A DNA stretch of 40,758 bases from JAJFTV01 sp036825755 (GTDB lineage Bacteria > Chloroflexota > Anaerolineae > Anaerolineales > Anaerolineaceae), in assembly GCA_036825755.1 (NCBI GenBank), contig DAISXR010000021.1, positions 1-40,758 of the forward strand, written 5' to 3'. Below, in pieces: positions 1 to 7,130 of this stretch. The stretch's first letter is position 1. The number at the start of each line of letters is the position of its first letter. The position numbers and the translations under genes were made by a program. Below the pieces are notes generated by a model. The model was given only the letters and a program-made list of their open reading frames with translations, ran no database searches and was not told the origin of the DNA.

Positions 1-529
1 GGGCCATATCCTCATCGGCTACACTGTCAAACCTGCGCATGGCCTTGCTGTTTTTGGATAGAGCCTGCCGCACTTCTTGAGGTACCGGATGGAATTCCAC
101 ACCGCTGTAAAGACCCTGGGTGTTTTCGCGGAATACCACGATATCAATACCTTCTTTATAATTGAGCGGGTTTCCGGCATACGCTTTACATGGGCGTAAA
201 TTTGTGTACAGGTCAAACAACTGGCGCAGGCGGACGATGGGACTGGTGTACACAAAACCTTTGCCAGCCAGAGCCGGATCCAGTTCCATATTGGCTTCTT
301 CTTTAGGTTTGGAGGTAATCGCACCGAACAAACCGCAATGGCAGCTTTTCAGAATGTCGATCGTACGCTGAGGTAATGCATCGCCCTCTTTCCGCCAGAT
401 CTCCCATCCGATATCGGTTGGAATAAACTCGGCATCCAGTTTTAATTTATCCAGAATCGGCACAGCGGCTTCCATCACATCCACACCCACCCCGTCGCCG
501 GGCATCCATGCAATACGGTATTTTGCCAT
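1..529 (-). CDS. Isocitrate/isopropylmalate dehydrogenase family protein, N-terminal part
   Basis: This is the first 176 residues of a beta-decarboxylating dehydrogenase; the rest lies beyond the window edge. The N-terminus MAKYRIAWMPGDGVG has the family's nucleotide-binding start. The segment YTSPIVRLRQLFDLYTNLRP carries the Ser and Arg residues that bind the 2-hydroxy-carboxylate substrate, and FRENTQGLYSG is the RENTEG-type motif. The start at 529 is supported by an AGGAG about seven bases upstream. Members of the family oxidise and decarboxylate isocitrate, 3-isopropylmalate, homoisocitrate, tartrate or 3-methylmalate with NAD(P). The fragment does not separate these. It is the last visible gene of the eight-gene operon and follows the aconitase-type subunits by 28 bases. 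That context suggests isocitrate or a close analogue as substrate. Confidence 0.9.
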   Translation of the reverse strand, partial: MAKYRIAWMPGDGVGVDVMEAAVPILDKLKLDAEFIPTDIGWEIWRKEGDALPQRTIDILKSCHCGLFGAITSKPKEEANMELDPALAGKGFVYTSPIVRLRQLFDLYTNLRPCKAYAGNPLNYKEGIDIVVFRENTQGLYSGVEFHPVPQEVRQALSKNSKAMRRFDSVADEDMA

Positions 530-557
530 CGTTGATCTCCTCTTCTCTCAAATAATA

Positions 558-1067
558 TTATTCTTTTGGCGCCATCGCCTTCAGGCGTTGTTGTGTGTAC
601 TCAATCAGACCGCCGGCTTTGAAAATACCCATCACCGCCTCCGGCAGTTGTGGGAAGTGAAACACCCCGGCCTTGCAATGGATCTCTCCGGAGTCCAGGT
701 CGACCTCAATCGTTTCGCCGTTTTCAATCGCGTCTACCGCCTCCGGTGAGGTCAACGCTGGCAGAGCATTGTTGATGCAGTTCCGGTAGTAGATACGCGC
801 AAACGATTTAGCGATGATGCCGCCGATTTTGCTCCGCTCCAGGCAGACTACAGCCTGCTCGCGTGAAGAACCGCAGCCCCAGTTCTTTCCGCCCACGACA
901 AAATCGCCTGGCTGCACATCGAAACGAAAACGTGGGTCCAGATCCTCAAGCGCGTGTTTGGGCATCTCTTTGGGATCGCTGACAGTATAGGTATATTTTC
1001 CGGGGAAAATGACATCGGTATTGACATCATCACCATATTTCCAGACTTTTCCTTTGATAATGCTCAT
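558..1067 (-). CDS. Aconitase/3-isopropylmalate dehydratase (LeuD/HacB-type) small subunit
   Basis: This 169-residue protein is the swivel subunit of a two-part hydro-lyase that pairs with the large subunit just upstream. Family signatures are GDDVNTDVIFPGKY near residue 15 and GGKNWGCGSSREQA near residue 60; the Ser-Arg loop forms part of the active site. The start at 1067 (MSIIKGKVWKYG) is chosen because AGGAGG lies seven bases upstream. A longer reading frame would run back into the large-subunit gene. Known small subunits of this length belong to isopropylmalate dehydratase, homoaconitase and citraconate hydratase. The operon contains no leucine-pathway synthase, so leucine biosynthesis is not the obvious role. 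A citrate/isocitrate or related isomerisation is inferred from the neighbouring CoA ligase and citryl-CoA lyase-like genes. Confidence 0.88.
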   Translation of the reverse strand: MSIIKGKVWKYGDDVNTDVIFPGKYTYTVSDPKEMPKHALEDLDPRFRFDVQPGDFVVGGKNWGCGSSREQAVVCLERSKIGGIIAKSFARIYYRNCINNALPALTSPEAVDAIENGETIEVDLDSGEIHCKAGVFHFPQLPEAVMGIFKAGGLIEYTQQRLKAMAPKE

Positions 1068-1075
1068 TCTTCCTC

Positions 1076-2329
1076 CTATATCGAATCCGGGTGAGCGATG
1101 GTTCCTGCAAGCGCCGAGGCGGCCACTACGGCCGGGCTGGCCAGGTAAACATCCGATTCCTTGGTACCCATACGACCTTTGAAATTGCGATTGGCTGAGG
1201 AAATGCATACCTCACCGACTGCCGGTACACCCATGTGGTTGCCCATGCAGGCGCCGCATCCGGGGCTTTCAATCACGGCTCCGGCTTCCGCCAGGGTTTC
1301 CAGATAACCCAGTTTCAAGGCCGCAAGATACACCTCGGACGAGGCAGGAATCACAATCATGCGCACACCGGTAGCAATTTTGCGACCTTTCATCAGATCC
1401 GCTACCACAGCCAGATCATCCAACCGGCAATTGGTACACGTCCCCAGGTATGCCTGGTCGATATGTGTACCCTGCACCTCGCTGACAGGATGAACATTGT
1501 CAACCGCATGCGGAGCTGCGACCACGGGCTCCAGCTGGGATGCATCAATCTCGACGGTCATCTCATACACAGCATCGGCATCCGGATACATAGGGGTAAA
1601 TGCGCGTTTTGTCCTGGCTTTCAAATAATCAAAAGTGACCTGATCAGGCGGAATGTAGCTGTTTTTTACGCCCATCTCTCCCATCAAATTGGTAAGAGTA
1701 GAGCGCTGGCTCACACTCATCGCCTGGATGGTATCGCCGTGCCATTCCACTGACCGGTAGAGCCCGCCGTCCACGCCAAGTTTTCCAATAATGGTGAGCA
1801 CCAGGTCTTTGGAGGTGACCCATTTGGGTAATTGCCCTGTCACGACAATTTTCATACTTTCCGGTACGCGCAGCCACAAACGCCCAATCGCCCAGATGGA
1901 TGCCATCTCCGTGCGTCCGATACCGGTGGCAAAAGCACCCATCACTCCGGCATGAGGGGTATGCGAATCCGCTCCCAGCACCACTTCACCCGGCAGCGCG
2001 AGTCCTTCTTCCACCAGCACCTGGTGACATATCCCCCTGCCGATATCATGGAAGTAAGGGATGCCCTGTTCCTTCACAAATTCACGGATTTGCTTGTGGT
2101 TCTGGGCATGTTTGGTGGTTGGCGCGGGTGTAGCATGATCCAGAATGATGGCGTGCATTTTTGGATCGAAAACGCGCGTGGCGCCCATTTCTTTAAACAG
2201 ATCAATAATTGCAGCAGAGTTATCGTGTGACAGAGCCACATCGGGCTGGATATCTACGATCTGCCCGGGTACGGTGGCTGGCAGCCCTGCCTTTTGGGCC
2301 AGGATCTTTTCAGCAAATGTCATTCCCAT
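1076..2329 (-). CDS. Aconitase/3-isopropylmalate dehydratase (LeuC/HacA-type) large subunit
   Basis: This 417-residue protein is the Fe-S-carrying large subunit of an aconitase-superfamily hydro-lyase. The three cluster ligands are Cys298 (in GTCTNC), Cys358 and Cys361 (PGCGAC). The active-site loop RNFKGRMG lies near residue 381, and the DSHTPHAG segment near residue 121 is typical of the family. The size matches the short LeuC/HacA branch of about 420 residues, not the roughly 900-residue aconitases. Translation may begin at the listed ATG or two codons later at MTFAEK. It follows the HD-like gene by 10 bases and precedes its small subunit by 8, so the subunits are co-translated. The exact substrate cannot be read from the sequence; citrate/isocitrate is inferred from the operon. 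Confidence 0.9.
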   Translation of the reverse strand: MGMTFAEKILAQKAGLPATVPGQIVDIQPDVALSHDNSAAIIDLFKEMGATRVFDPKMHAIILDHATPAPTTKHAQNHKQIREFVKEQGIPYFHDIGRGICHQVLVEEGLALPGEVVLGADSHTPHAGVMGAFATGIGRTEMASIWAIGRLWLRVPESMKIVVTGQLPKWVTSKDLVLTIIGKLGVDGGLYRSVEWHGDTIQAMSVSQRSTLTNLMGEMGVKNSYIPPDQVTFDYLKARTKRAFTPMYPDADAVYEMTVEIDASQLEPVVAAPHAVDNVHPVSEVQGTHIDQAYLGTCTNCRLDDLAVVADLMKGRKIATGVRMIVIPASSEVYLAALKLGYLETLAEAGAVIESPGCGACMGNHMGVPAVGEVCISSANRNFKGRMGTKESDVYLASPAVVAASALAGTIAHPDSI

Positions 2330-2339
2330 AATCGATACC

Positions 2340-2873
2340 TCATTTAGCGGATTTGGTCAGATCAAAATCGGTGAAATCAGCATGGTGGAAGATGATGGAT
2401 TCCGGCTTGCGTTTGAATTTGTCGCCTTCCCAGGAGTGAGTTGCGATGACATGCAGCACCTCCTCTGGGATCCCAAACTGATAGCTTAAGGCCACACCAG
2501 TGAAAGGATGACGTAAATTCTGGTAGGTCTCAGAAAATTCGTATTTCCCGTTCACTTTACGGAACTCGATCAGCTTTCCCACATCGGCCAATAGCGCACC
2601 AGCCACCAGTACATCATGGTCAATCGCATATCGGTCGCCGTACATATCAATCAACACATCTTCCATGGCAATACACAGCCGGCACACCACACGGACGTGT
2701 TCCGGGAAGGAAATATCTACATTTTCAACCAGCAGGGTATAAGGCAGGGTTTTCAAATCTTCCAATGTCCAACCACCCTGCTGTACGGCATTCTCCCATA
2801 CCTTGATCACCTTTGCGCGAAGGTTTTCGTTCCGAATTTCTTTCAGTTCAGGGATTAGATCGATCAGTTCCAT
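2340..2873 (-). CDS. HD-domain-like protein with an altered metal motif
   Basis: This 177-residue protein resembles the HD phosphohydrolase superfamily. Visible elements are EHVRVV (first His), then GALLADVGKLIEF where the usual His-Asp pair would be, then HPFTG, THSWEG and FHHADFTDFD with further His/Asp residues. The position normally held by His in HD is Ala (LLADVGK for LLHDIGK), so one metal ligand is missing or moved. The start at 2873 (MELIDLIPEL) has a GAGG at suitable spacing. An upstream ATG at 2885 has its SD-like bases directly against it and overlaps the lyase stop. It sits inside the tricarboxylate/CoA operon, between the lyase and the dehydratase large subunit. Its role is unknown; a hydrolase or a regulatory ligand-binding protein are both possible. 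Confidence 0.75.
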   Translation of the reverse strand: MELIDLIPELKEIRNENLRAKVIKVWENAVQQGGWTLEDLKTLPYTLLVENVDISFPEHVRVVCRLCIAMEDVLIDMYGDRYAIDHDVLVAGALLADVGKLIEFRKVNGKYEFSETYQNLRHPFTGVALSYQFGIPEEVLHVIATHSWEGDKFKRKPESIIFHHADFTDFDLTKSAK

Positions 2874-2881
2874 GGTATTCC

Positions 2882-3655
2882 TCATTCCTCGATGGTGCGG
2901 TTTTCCGCGCCGATATAGACATGAAAGGCCGGTGAAATGGTTCGCATACGGGGCTGGGTGGTTTTTTCTTCGTAAGCATGGGCGCACATACCGGGCAGAC
3001 GGGCGATCATAAAGAACGCGTTAGCCAGATCCTGCGGAATATGCAAATCGATCAAAACCGCCGCAATGGCTCCATCCACATTAATCGGAAGGGGTTTACC
3101 TTGCTCAGCAAATTCACGGGCGATAGCTTTCATCATGCAAACACCGTCTCCGGAAACACCCGCAGTCTCGGCCAATTCAAACAATTTGCGGGTACGCGGG
3201 TCATCGGTGTGGATGCGGTGGCCCACACCGGGAAAACGCTTTTTTCCCTTCAGCCATCCATTGACCAGTTCTTTGGCCACAGCATCGATCTGTTCTGAAG
3301 TACCGGCCTGGTTCAATGCGCTTTGGATTTCACCCATGGCGTTGAAAATGGCGCCGCCGTGAAAATCATTGATACACAAAATGCCGGAGGCCACCGCTGC
3401 GTTAAGGGGAGCTCCTGTTGAGGTGGCATTTCGCACCGCCAGCGCCGATGGTGGAGTAACGCCGTGATCGATGGAAGAGATAAAAATAGCATCCAGCAGA
3501 TCGCTGACTTCTTTCCCCGGCAGTTCGCCGGTGAACAGCAGGTAAATGACCTGAGAAAACGTCATTTTCCCCATGAGTTCATCGATCCGGTATCCGCGCA
3601 CGCGGATTTCATTCGGCTTGATTTGTGTGATTGCGGTTTCCCATAATTCTGCCAT
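2882..3655 (-). CDS. Citryl-CoA lyase-like, short citrate-synthase-fold protein
   Basis: This 257-residue protein has the citrate synthase fold but is far shorter than citrate synthases (about 370-430). Its length matches citryl-CoA lyase and the C-terminal domain of ATP-citrate lyase. The catalytic triad is present: His in NDFHGGAI, His in GVGHRIHTDDPR with the DPR motif, and Asp in LPINVDG. Such enzymes cleave citryl-CoA (or a similar 3-hydroxy-3-carboxyacyl-CoA) into acetyl-CoA and a 2-oxoacid in the cytoplasm. It begins three bases after the alpha ligase stop and its TGA touches the following gene. The adjoining CoA-ligase subunits would supply the CoA ester. An alternative is a citramalyl-CoA or homocitryl-CoA type activity, since substrate-specific residues are not decisive. 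Confidence 0.8.
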   Translation of the reverse strand: MAELWETAITQIKPNEIRVRGYRIDELMGKMTFSQVIYLLFTGELPGKEVSDLLDAIFISSIDHGVTPPSALAVRNATSTGAPLNAAVASGILCINDFHGGAIFNAMGEIQSALNQAGTSEQIDAVAKELVNGWLKGKKRFPGVGHRIHTDDPRTRKLFELAETAGVSGDGVCMMKAIAREFAEQGKPLPINVDGAIAAVLIDLHIPQDLANAFFMIARLPGMCAHAYEEKTTQPRMRTISPAFHVYIGAENRTIEE

Positions 3656-3658
3656 TGC

Positions 3659-4576
3659 TTATTCTCCGATTTTGATCCCATGTTCCGTAAGAACCTGTTT
3701 GGTGACGATTGGAAGATCTCCAAAAGCATCTACCACCACGGCTCCGACTGCCCGCAGTTTCTCCACTTTTCCGGCGTGGGTGCCGCGGTTGCCCTCCACA
3801 ATGGCGCCCGCATGGCTGAAACGCGTACCGCTCCGGGCAGCCTTGCCGCCAATAAAGGCGACGACCGGTTTGGTCACTTCACCGGCCAGCATGGCATCCG
3901 CCAGTTGCTCTTCCTGACTCCCGCCGATTTCACCGAACAAAACCAGCGCATGGGTTTCTGGATCCTGCTCGAACAAGCGGGCCAGGTTCGGGAAAGTCAA
4001 CCCGACAATCACATCACCGCCCACATGTACCATGGTAGAGGCGCCGATCCCGGCTTGCCCAAGGTAATACCCGATCGAAGAGGTAATGCCACCGGAACGT
4101 GACATGACACCCACCGGCCCCGGGAAAAACCATGATTTTGCGGTGGCTGCCCGTCCGCCGATCATGCCCAGTACCGCTTTGTTTGGGGAAATGATCCCCA
4201 GTGTGTTCGGGCCGATAAAGCGAGCGTCATTCGCTTTCGCAGCAGCCGCTATTTCCATCACATCCCACACCGGAACCCTGTCGGGCACCAGCAGCAGTAG
4301 TTTGACGCCGCTGTCGATGGCTTCCAAGGCCGCCTCGCGAACCAACGGAGCCGGCACAAAAATAACACTGGCATCGATCGGACCCATTTCCTCCCAGGCC
4401 TCACGCACGGTGTCGAATACCGGCGTATCGTCTACACTTTCTCCACCCCGTCCGGGGGTGACACCCGCGACGATTTTTGTGCCGTATTCCCGCATCAGGC
4501 GTGTACGAGCAGTTCCTTCCCGCCCGGTAATTCCCTGTACCAGCACCCGTGAATTTGCATCAATCAGGATCGACAT
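3659..4576 (-). CDS. CoA ligase alpha subunit (succinyl-CoA/citryl-CoA synthetase family)
   Basis: This 305-residue protein is the CoA-binding, His-phosphorylated subunit of an ATP-dependent acid:CoA ligase. The N-terminal Rossmann segment VLVQGITGREGT binds CoA. SRSGGITSSIGY is the ligase motif, and the phosphorylated His is in FSHAGAIVEGNRGT near residue 248, matching the HAGAI motif of SucD. The loop GPNTLGII replaces the GPNCPGVI common in succinyl-CoA synthetases, so the acid substrate may differ. The start ATG at 4576 lies inside the end of the beta gene (13-base overlap), which implies translational coupling and a 1:1 complex. The lyase follows after three bases. Citrate is the favoured substrate by context; succinate, malate or citramalate cannot be excluded. 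Confidence 0.85.
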   Translation of the reverse strand: MSILIDANSRVLVQGITGREGTARTRLMREYGTKIVAGVTPGRGGESVDDTPVFDTVREAWEEMGPIDASVIFVPAPLVREAALEAIDSGVKLLLLVPDRVPVWDVMEIAAAAKANDARFIGPNTLGIISPNKAVLGMIGGRAATAKSWFFPGPVGVMSRSGGITSSIGYYLGQAGIGASTMVHVGGDVIVGLTFPNLARLFEQDPETHALVLFGEIGGSQEEQLADAMLAGEVTKPVVAFIGGKAARSGTRFSHAGAIVEGNRGTHAGKVEKLRAVGAVVVDAFGDLPIVTKQVLTEHGIKIGE

Positions 4577-6108
4577 GATTTATCCTCCAGGCCGGAAATC
4601 GGCAGGGTAATTTTTCCGCCCGCGTTTCCTTCGAAAAAGCACTCCACCTCGCAAGCCAGGCATTCAGAGCATTTGCCCTTTTTCGCATCTTCCACACAAA
4701 TGGACAGTACCGGAACGCCATCCTCCAGTTTCAGGATTTTGGATACACAGGTATTGATGCATACTTTGTTTTCACACTGACGACAGCGTTCGTAGTCGTA
4801 TGACACGGTTCCGCCGGTAACCGTCTGAAAGCAATAGGACGAGTGGTGTTCGATCTGTTTTTCAGAGGCCTGCCTCGGTTCAGATTTCGCATGATCGGCG
4901 ATCAATGCTTTCAACCGGCTGGCACAGAAATCAGGTGTATCCTTCTTCCCATATGCTTCCACCGGGGCCTGCAGTACTGGTCGGGCGCGTTCGATGATCC
5001 GGATAGCGGTTTCTTCCGCATTACCACCCAGACGGATGACAGCCGGTACCGTCAGCGGATGCTCCATGAATGCTTTCACCAGACCTCGTGCGCTGTGGAA
5101 CTGCTCCTGTGAGGCTACACCGGAACCCGAGGAAAAATAGCCATCGATGTTGGGTTGTGAAAGGATGATCCGGGCGGCCCGGTATACTTTGGAGGCAGGC
5201 GGATTGCCGCTCGTATCCACAAAATTGGCGATATGAAAGCCCTGGTTCATGACGGCATCCATGCTCATCATCGACCCCCCGCCGCCGGCGCCGTGAAAGC
5301 CGATATATCCTGTGTCCTTCTCAAAGCCCTGTTCCATCTGGATAAAGAAGAAGGTTCCCCGGTAATCATTCTTTTCCACATTCCAGGCAATTTTTTCCAA
5401 CCGGGTCGGCGGTCGATCAAATTCACGCGCCACTTCTATACCCAGTTCGGGGGATAAATACACCGCATTGTCATCCACCGTGATCCGGCAATCTGCAGCC
5501 ATTAACCGCCCATCGGTCAACAGGACAATGGGGTTGATCTCGGCTGCCCGGGCATGATATTTTCTGGCCGCCTGGTACAACTTGACCAGTACATCGGCCA
5601 GTTGCCCCTGAAGTTTTCCGCGAATGCCTGTCTGGCGAACCAGATCGCGGGCTTGATATTCTTTCAAACCGGTTTGAATTTGAATGACCATCTTCGCAAT
5701 GGCCTCCGGGTGCTCCTGGCTGATTTGTTCGATACCCGATCCCCCGATGGATGAGAAAATCAATACAGGCGATTGCGATACATCATCAATGATCAATCCG
5801 GCATAAAACTCTCGTTCGATGGGGAGTTTTTCTTCCACCAATACATGTTCTATGGAATGCGAGCCAACTTCTCTGCCAAGCATGACTGCGGCTGCTGCAG
5901 CGGCTTCTTCCCGGTTTGTAGCGAATTTGATTAATCCTTTTCCGGCGCGCCCCGTTACCCAAGCCTGCCCTTTGATCACCACATCGCTCTCGAACCATTC
6001 CTGCATTTGGGTGATCTCTCCTGGCTCGGTGATCAGCTTTCCTCGGGGCACGGGGATTTTGAACATTTGAAGTATCTGTTTCCCCTGATATTCATGCAGT
6101 TTTGCCAT
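4564..6108 (-). CDS. CoA ligase beta subunit (ATP-grasp) with C-terminal ferredoxin-type domain
   Basis: This 514-residue protein has an ATP-grasp domain followed by an extra Fe-S domain. Residues 1-215 are ATP-grasp: KGQAWVTGRAGKG near 46-58, and AAEINPIVLLTDG near 188-200, which matches the SucC ALEINP motif. Residues 265-400 are the ligase domain, with GFHGAGGGG in place of the usual GHNGAG. Residues 425-495 add two cysteine sets, C442/C445/C450/C454 and C480/C483/C486/C490, the pattern of a two-[4Fe-4S] ferredoxin. SucC and known citryl-CoA synthetase large subunits are about 390-430 residues long and lack this tail. AGGAG precedes the start by six bases, and the gene follows iclR by 24 bases. 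The tail could pass electrons, sense redox state or only stabilise the complex; none is shown. Confidence 0.85.
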   Translation of the reverse strand: MAKLHEYQGKQILQMFKIPVPRGKLITEPGEITQMQEWFESDVVIKGQAWVTGRAGKGLIKFATNREEAAAAAAVMLGREVGSHSIEHVLVEEKLPIEREFYAGLIIDDVSQSPVLIFSSIGGSGIEQISQEHPEAIAKMVIQIQTGLKEYQARDLVRQTGIRGKLQGQLADVLVKLYQAARKYHARAAEINPIVLLTDGRLMAADCRITVDDNAVYLSPELGIEVAREFDRPPTRLEKIAWNVEKNDYRGTFFFIQMEQGFEKDTGYIGFHGAGGGGSMMSMDAVMNQGFHIANFVDTSGNPPASKVYRAARIILSQPNIDGYFSSGSGVASQEQFHSARGLVKAFMEHPLTVPAVIRLGGNAEETAIRIIERARPVLQAPVEAYGKKDTPDFCASRLKALIADHAKSEPRQASEKQIEHHSSYCFQTVTGGTVSYDYERCRQCENKVCINTCVSKILKLEDGVPVLSICVEDAKKGKCSECLACEVECFFEGNAGGKITLPISGLEDKSCRS

Positions 6109-6132
6109 TCACATCTCCTGATATGCTGCGAT

Positions 6133-6918
6133 TTATGGGCAATACTCAAGAACTACTCCGGCAGATTGAAACAAATGCTCAAGCTGCGAAGCAATCTCGA
6201 TCATTTTCTGTCCTGCGGCTTCGATATTGATCTTCCTTAACCGGATTTCCGGGGCGATCAAACTGAGCGCGGCCTGTACTTCACCTGCCCGGTTGAACAA
6301 GGGCACCGATATGGATGCACCGCCTTCTACACGTTCTGAATAACTATACGCATATCGCGTATTTTTGATCAGGCTCAACTCTTCCTTCAGGCGGTTGACA
6401 TCGCGAATCGTATTGGAGGTGACCGCTGTATCCGGTAGTAAAGCGCATATCTGCTTAATCTCTTCGGGGCTGGAATACGCTAGCATGGTCTTTCCGGTGC
6501 CTGCCCAGTGCAGATAATAGTGCTCACCCAACGTCACGTTGACCCGGTACTCCCGCTGACAGGCTGCCTGGGAGACAAAAGAATACCGGATCCCACTCTT
6601 GATTGCCAGCGCGCCGGTTTCATTGAAGTCATCACGAATTTGTTCCAAAAACGGTGCAGCAAGCTGAACTACATCCCATTCGGAGACCGCTGAAAAAGAA
6701 AGTTCGATCAGTCGGTATCCCAGCGCGTAGGTTTCCTGATCGGGCAGCTTTTTGATATACCCTTTCGTCATTAACGCGTTCAGGATGCGGAAGATGGTGC
6801 TTTTTGCAAGATCCGTTTCTTTTTGGATCTGATGGATGCGGGCTTTACCCCCGTTCCTTCGGAGGATATCCAGAATATCCACTGCCCTGTCAAGGACCCT
6901 GATTTGATTTTGTTCCAT
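6133..6918 (-). CDS. IclR-family transcriptional regulator
   Basis: This 261-residue protein has an N-terminal winged helix (about residues 7-68; KSTIFRILNALMTKGYIKK is the recognition region) and an IclR-type effector-binding domain (about 80-255). The effector domain includes the HWAGTGKTMLAY, SERVEGGASISVPLFN and AALSLIAP segments typical of the family. The start at 6918 (MEQNQIRVLDRAVD) fits family length; an upstream ATG at 6972 would run through the operator and promoter. No clear Shine-Dalgarno precedes it. It is the first gene of the operon of CoA ligase, lyase and dehydratase genes and faces the hydroxyproline dehydratase genes. A palindrome at the predicted transcription start indicates autoregulation and control of the whole operon. 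The likely inducer is the organic acid handled by the operon. Confidence 0.92.
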   Translation of the reverse strand: MEQNQIRVLDRAVDILDILRRNGGKARIHQIQKETDLAKSTIFRILNALMTKGYIKKLPDQETYALGYRLIELSFSAVSEWDVVQLAAPFLEQIRDDFNETGALAIKSGIRYSFVSQAACQREYRVNVTLGEHYYLHWAGTGKTMLAYSSPEEIKQICALLPDTAVTSNTIRDVNRLKEELSLIKNTRYAYSYSERVEGGASISVPLFNRAGEVQAALSLIAPEIRLRKINIEAAGQKMIEIASQLEHLFQSAGVVLEYCP

Positions 6919-6949
6919 AATTAGTTTTTGATTGATTTGTTCCGCTGTA

Positions 6950-6964
6950 TGGAACAGTGTTCCA
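6950..6964. promoter_or_regulatory. Candidate IclR operator
   Basis: TGGAACAGTGTTCCA has 7-base perfect arms around one central base. Size and TGGAA/TTCCA ends match known IclR-family boxes such as the E. coli IclR and AllR sites. It lies 32 bases upstream of the iclR start codon and just at the predicted transcription start of the 6972-7000 promoter, where a bound repressor would block initiation. Further TGTTCC copies occur at 6911 and 6938, and the latter also pairs with GGAACA at 6951. Confidence 0.65.
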
Positions 6965-6971
6965 CAACACA

Positions 6972-7000
6972 ATCATACATCATATATCGGAAACAATCAA
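6972..7000 (-). promoter_or_regulatory. Sigma-70 type promoter for the iclR operon
   Basis: On the minus strand a -35 TTGATT (7000-6995) and a -10 TATGAT (6977-6972) are separated by exactly 17 bases. The start point would be near 6965, at the edge of the palindromic operator, giving a leader of about 46 bases to the iclR start codon. Confidence 0.6.
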
Positions 7001-7003
7001 GTA

Positions 7004-7038
7004 AATCATTGACAGGCAAAAATGGTCTGTCAATGATT
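7004..7038. promoter_or_regulatory. Inverted repeat with divergent TTGACA elements
   Basis: Perfect 12-base arms AATCATTGACAG (7004-7015) and CTGTCAATGATT (7027-7038) flank an 11-base spacer. Each arm carries TTGACA reading inward. On the plus strand TTGACA at 7009-7014 is followed after 17 bases by AATGAT (four of six matches to a -10), so a symmetric pair of promoters, or an operator over the plus-strand promoter, is possible. It lies between iclR and the activase gene and belongs to neither coding region. A T-tract needed for an intrinsic terminator is absent. Confidence 0.55.
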
Positions 7039-7130
7039 CGTAGATTACCTTCGATTTGAAGAGAAAGTGAGACTGATCACTCCAATATTTTCCGTGATTA
7101 TGATACGATTTGGCAGGATCCAAACAATTG

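Noticed and set aside
558..1208. A 216-residue LeuD-like protein starting at 1208
   Set aside because: The first 47 residues have no family similarity and lie inside the large-subunit gene; the ATG at 1067 has an AGGAGG site.
558..2329. Leucine biosynthesis operon (leuCD-leuB)
   Set aside because: No isopropylmalate synthase is present, and the partners are CoA ligase, citryl-CoA lyase-like and IclR genes, which point to another pathway.
7004..7038. Intrinsic terminator between iclR and the activase gene
   Set aside because: The two flanking genes are divergent, so no transcript should end there, and no T-tract follows either arm.
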